This document shows, piece by piece, positions 61,217-64,000 of a stretch of 64,000 bases of DNA (position 1 is the stretch's first letter; every line of letters begins with the position of its first letter). Location of the stretch: NCBI GenBank assembly GCA_036825155.1, contig DAISYU010000004.1, positions 3,187-67,186 of the forward strand, read 5' to 3'. A program made the translations under genes and the position numbers. The notes below the pieces were generated by a model. That model was not told the origin of the DNA. It ran no database searches and worked only from the letters and a program-made list of their open reading frames with translations. This stretch comes from DSAD01 sp036825155. Lineage in GTDB: Bacteria; Desulfobacterota; Desulfomonilia; UBA1062.

Positions 61217-63850
61217 ATGATCAGTGTTGATATCAAATCATTGTTAGGCCGACTCAATTCCTATTGTACCGGTTCACTGGAGGGTTCTGCAGGACTGTGT
61301 GTGTCCAGGGGCCATTACGAGGTGACCATTGAACATTTTCTGGTGAAGCTGCTTGACAATCCTCAATCCGACCTGCCCCTGATCCTGCGCCATTTTGACC
61401 TCGATGCAGGAAAGGTGAAAAAGGCCCTTGAGCAGACCATCGAGGAATTCCGTACCGGAAATGCCTCCAAGCCGGTTTTTTCACCGCTGCTCATGGAGCT
61501 GTTTCAGGAGGCATGGCTCATTGCATCGGTCGATCTTGAATCGCAACGGATACGTTCTGGCGCACTATTGGCGGCATTCTTACAGAAGCCGACGCAATTT
61601 GCCTCAGGAGACTATGTGGACCTGCTGACAACCATCAGCAGAGAGACCCTGCTTGCACAGTTCGGCGTGATTGTGAAGGGATCGATAGAACAGCCAAGTT
61701 CTGCAGAAAAACCTGCCCCCGGTGAGCGTCCTGCAGGTGACGGCACCGCGATCGGGCGTTTCTGTGAAGATTTTACCGCCAAGGCTGCAGCCGGTGATAT
61801 CGACCCGGTATTCGGCCGCGACCGTGAAATCCGCCAGATGGTGGATATCCTGGCCCGCCGGCGAAAAAACAACCCCATTGTGGTGGGTGAAGCCGGGGTC
61901 GGCAAGACCGCGGTGGTCGAAGGCCTGGCTCTGCGGGTTGTGGAGGGAGATGTCCCGGAACTGCTCCGCGATGTCTCGATCCTCGGGCTCGATATGGGAT
62001 TGCTCCAGGCCGGTGCCGGCATGAAGGGGGAATTTGAAAACCGCCTGAAATCGGTGATCAATGAGATCAAGGCATCGGAAAAGCCCATCATCCTGTTCAT
62101 CGACGAGGCTCACACTTTAATCGGTGCCGGGGGTTCGGCAGGCATGAGCGACGCAGCCAACCTCCTGAAACCTGCCCTGGCACGCGGGGAACTCCGCACC
62201 GTAGCAGCCACCACCTGGTCGGAATACAAGAAGTATTTTGAAAAGGATGCGGCCCTGGCCAGGCGTTTTCAGCTGGTCAAACTGGACGAGCCGTCTGAAG
62301 AGACTGCAGTGTTGATCCTGAGGGGACTGAAAAGCAAATACGAGGCAGCCCACAATGTCGTGGTGCGAGACGATGCCATCGAGGCCGCGGCAACACTTTC
62401 CAGCCGCTACATATCAGGCCGCCAATTGCCGGACAAGGCGGTGGACCTGCTGGACACGGCTGCAGCCCGGGTCAAGGTGCTGCTGAGCGCCAAGCCTGAC
62501 GTGATCGAGGACAAGGAGCGCTCCATCCAGGCCCTTCAGCGTGAAGACAAGGCCCTCGATCGTGACAGGATGCACGGCATCGAGATCGATACCGAGCGTC
62601 TGGCAGAGATAGAGGCTGAACTGCAAACCTTGAACGACGACCTAGCCGGACTGAAAGACCGCTGGCTCAAGGAGCAGGAACTGGCCGGAGAGATCATCGA
62701 GGCGAGAAAGACCCTGTTTGAGCTGAACAGCGGGGAAAATCCTGATGAAGCTAAAAAGGAAGAGCTGAAAGCTCAGATCGCCAAGGCATCAGTCGAGCTG
62801 GAAGCCGTGCAGGGAGATGCCCCACTGGTCAAGATCGAGGTGGACCCGGATGTTGTCTCCAAGGTGGTATCGGACTGGACCGGTATCCCGCTGGGCAAGG
62901 TAATGCGCGATGACGCACTGAACATCATCAGGCTGGAAGAAAACCTGAAAGGGAGAATCAAGGGTCAGGATGAGGCCATCGGTGTGATCACTCAGGTCCT
63001 CAAATCAGCAAAAGCCGGCATCAAGGACCCGAGCCAGCCCCTGGGGGTGTTCCTGCTGGTAGGTCCCAGCGGGGTAGGCAAGACGGAAACCGGCCTTGCC
63101 ATCGCCGATCTCCTGTTCGGGGGCGAGAACTTCATGGTGACCATCAACATGAGCGAATTCCAGGAAAAGCACACGGTCAGCCGCCTTATCGGATCGCCAC
63201 CAGGATACGTCGGATACGGAGAAGGTGGGGTGCTGTCCGAGGCTGTTCGCCAGCGGCCCTATTCGGTGGTCCTGCTGGACGAGGTGGAAAAAGGCCATCT
63301 GGAGGTCATGAATCTCTTTTATCAGGTCTTTGACAAGGGCATCCTCTCAGACGGCGAAGGGCGCGCAATCGATTTCAAGAACACGGTGATCTTCCTCACC
63401 AGCAACCTGGCAACCGATGTGATCACCGAGCTGTGCTCCGGCGACGAACGGCCAACGGCCGAGACAGTGGGCGCAGCCATACGGCCGATCCTGAGCAACC
63501 ATTTCAAACCTGCGCTTCTGGCACGGATGAACGTGGTACCGTTCTTTATCCTCCCGCCTGACATCCTCAAGGACATCGTGAAGCTTAAGATGAACAAGAT
63601 GGTGAGGCGTCTCGACGAGACCCACAGGATGAAACTGACCTATTCGAACAAGGTCGTGGACCAGATCGCTGCGAGATGCACCGAGGTGGAAACCGGGGCC
63701 AGAAACATCGATTACATCATGAGCGGCACCATCATGCCCCGCATGTCCCAGGAGATCCTTTCACGGATGAGCGAGGGAGACCTCCCCTCAGCGGTCCATC
63801 TGGATGTGGCAAAAGACGGGTCATTCAAAATCAAGTTTGATGGAGCGTAA
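61217..63850 (+). CDS. tssH: Type VI sheath-disassembly ATPase ClpV (TssH)
   Basis: This 877-aa AAA+ unfoldase recycles contracted TssBC sheath. The N-terminal domain (1-150) binds TssC. AAA1 has Walker A GEAGVGKT near 228, AAA2 has GPSGVGKTE near 615 with a conserved GFxGYGE-type pore loop (GYVGYGEGG). A middle coiled-coil domain (about 415-540) lies between. Length is in the ClpV range. Both Walker A lysines and the ExxK/sensor segments are present. CAGGAGGAAACC precedes the ATG, and vgrG starts 2 bases after the stop. Confidence 0.96.
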   Translation: MISVDIKSLLGRLNSYCTGSLEGSAGLCVSRGHYEVTIEHFLVKLLDNPQSDLPLILRHFDLDAGKVKKALEQTIEEFRTGNASKPVFSPLLMELFQEAWLIASVDLESQRIRSGALLAAFLQKPTQFASGDYVDLLTTISRETLLAQFGVIVKGSIEQPSSAEKPAPGERPAGDGTAIGRFCEDFTAKAAAGDIDPVFGRDREIRQMVDILARRRKNNPIVVGEAGVGKTAVVEGLALRVVEGDVPELLRDVSILGLDMGLLQAGAGMKGEFENRLKSVINEIKASEKPIILFIDEAHTLIGAGGSAGMSDAANLLKPALARGELRTVAATTWSEYKKYFEKDAALARRFQLVKLDEPSEETAVLILRGLKSKYEAAHNVVVRDDAIEAAATLSSRYISGRQLPDKAVDLLDTAAARVKVLLSAKPDVIEDKERSIQALQREDKALDRDRMHGIEIDTERLAEIEAELQTLNDDLAGLKDRWLKEQELAGEIIEARKTLFELNSGENPDEAKKEELKAQIAKASVELEAVQGDAPLVKIEVDPDVVSKVVSDWTGIPLGKVMRDDALNIIRLEENLKGRIKGQDEAIGVITQVLKSAKAGIKDPSQPLGVFLLVGPSGVGKTETGLAIADLLFGGENFMVTINMSEFQEKHTVSRLIGSPPGYVGYGEGGVLSEAVRQRPYSVVLLDEVEKGHLEVMNLFYQVFDKGILSDGEGRAIDFKNTVIFLTSNLATDVITELCSGDERPTAETVGAAIRPILSNHFKPALLARMNVVPFFILPPDILKDIVKLKMNKMVRRLDETHRMKLTYSNKVVDQIAARCTEVETGARNIDYIMSGTIMPRMSQEILSRMSEGDLPSAVHLDVAKDGSFKIKFDGA

Positions 63851-63852
63851 TC

Positions 63853-64000
63853 ATGGAGTTTGAAGATACAAAGAAATTCCTGTTTGTTTCAAAGGCTCTG
63901 CCGGAAGACACATTTGCCGTAGTGCGCTTTGACGGCTCCGAGGGTATATCGAAGCTCTATTCGTTCGACATTACCCTGGTCAGTGACGACCCGGAGATCG
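63853..64000 (+). CDS. tssI: Type VI spike protein VgrG (TssI), N-terminal fragment
   Basis: The first 49 residues are visible: MEFEDTKKFLFVSKALPEDT, then VVRFDGSEGISKLYSFDITLVSDD. The last part is the usual VgrG gp27-like N-terminus (EGISxLYxFDI). The gene is cut by the window edge. It follows clpV by 2 bases, so the spike gene belongs to the second transcription block. Any effector genes linked to it lie outside the window. Confidence 0.93.
   Translation, partial: MEFEDTKKFLFVSKALPEDTFAVVRFDGSEGISKLYSFDITLVSDDPEI

Noticed and set aside
1..64000. CRISPR arrays, insertion sequences, integrases, prophage genes, rRNA
   Set aside because: Looked for spaced direct repeats, terminal inverted repeats with transposase frames and integrase motifs; none seen.

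Overview
The window looks like chromosomal DNA from a Gram-negative anaerobe, most probably a Desulfobacterota (deltaproteobacterium-type) organism. This placement is inferred from gene content only. The envelope genes are Gram-negative (LolA, an MCE/MlaD protein, lipoproteins, a type VI secretion system). The oxygen-defence block is typical of anaerobes (desulfoferrodoxin, flavo-diiron protein, high-molecular-weight rubredoxin, two rubrerythrin-type proteins, ferritin). RNase J, the non-mevalonate IspG and a bifunctional Rel protein fit as well. No insertion sequence, prophage, CRISPR array or rRNA is visible; there is one tRNA.

Layout. 1-2071 (minus): a sensor kinase / lipoprotein / response regulator set in the order of the QseE-QseG-QseF (GlrK-YfhG-GlrR) locus. 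2101-13712 (plus): an orphan flagellar-rod-like protein, then tightly packed housekeeping genes: two acyltransferases (one fused to a zinc ribbon and a PH-like region), RNase J, UppP, FtsK, LolA, a sirtuin, a shikimate-dehydrogenase-like protein, a small Cys-rich protein, peptide deformylase, Met-tRNA formyltransferase and ribulose-phosphate epimerase. 13684-17582: a TPR lipoprotein, an MCE protein and a repeat-rich predicted outer-membrane protein. 17878-23102: a 44-aa small protein, then a minus-strand oxidative-stress block headed by a promoter with an overlapping Fur-type operator. 23206-24397: tRNA-Leu(GAG), rpmB and a lipoprotein. 24473-29359 (minus): ispG-proS-rel. 29427-34612: an HDOD signalling protein with a repeated C-terminal motif, a nucleotidyltransferase, AzlCD and an EamA permease. 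34800-40368: a complete peptide/nickel-type ABC transporter. 40468-43393: rplM-rpsI-argC from a clear promoter, then a Memo-family protein.

43842-64000 is a type VI secretion cluster. All thirteen core components are present (tssJ K L M A B C, hcp, tssE F G H, and the first part of vgrG), plus tagF. A strong intrinsic terminator after tssE divides it into two transcription blocks. The two genes at its head are the most unusual content of the window. The first encodes a protein with Cys-rich metal-site-like segments and a long acidic tail carrying seven spaced E-T-x-x-(L/V/M) motifs. The second resembles the C-terminal domain of the T6SS protein TagH/Fha but has no FHA domain. No kinase, phosphatase or FHA gene lies in the visible part. 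The tail motifs look like phosphothreonine docking sites for FHA domains, which suggests a rearranged threonine-phosphorylation control of this T6SS. The HDOD protein also ends in a multivalent short-motif tail (three GFEDYL copies).
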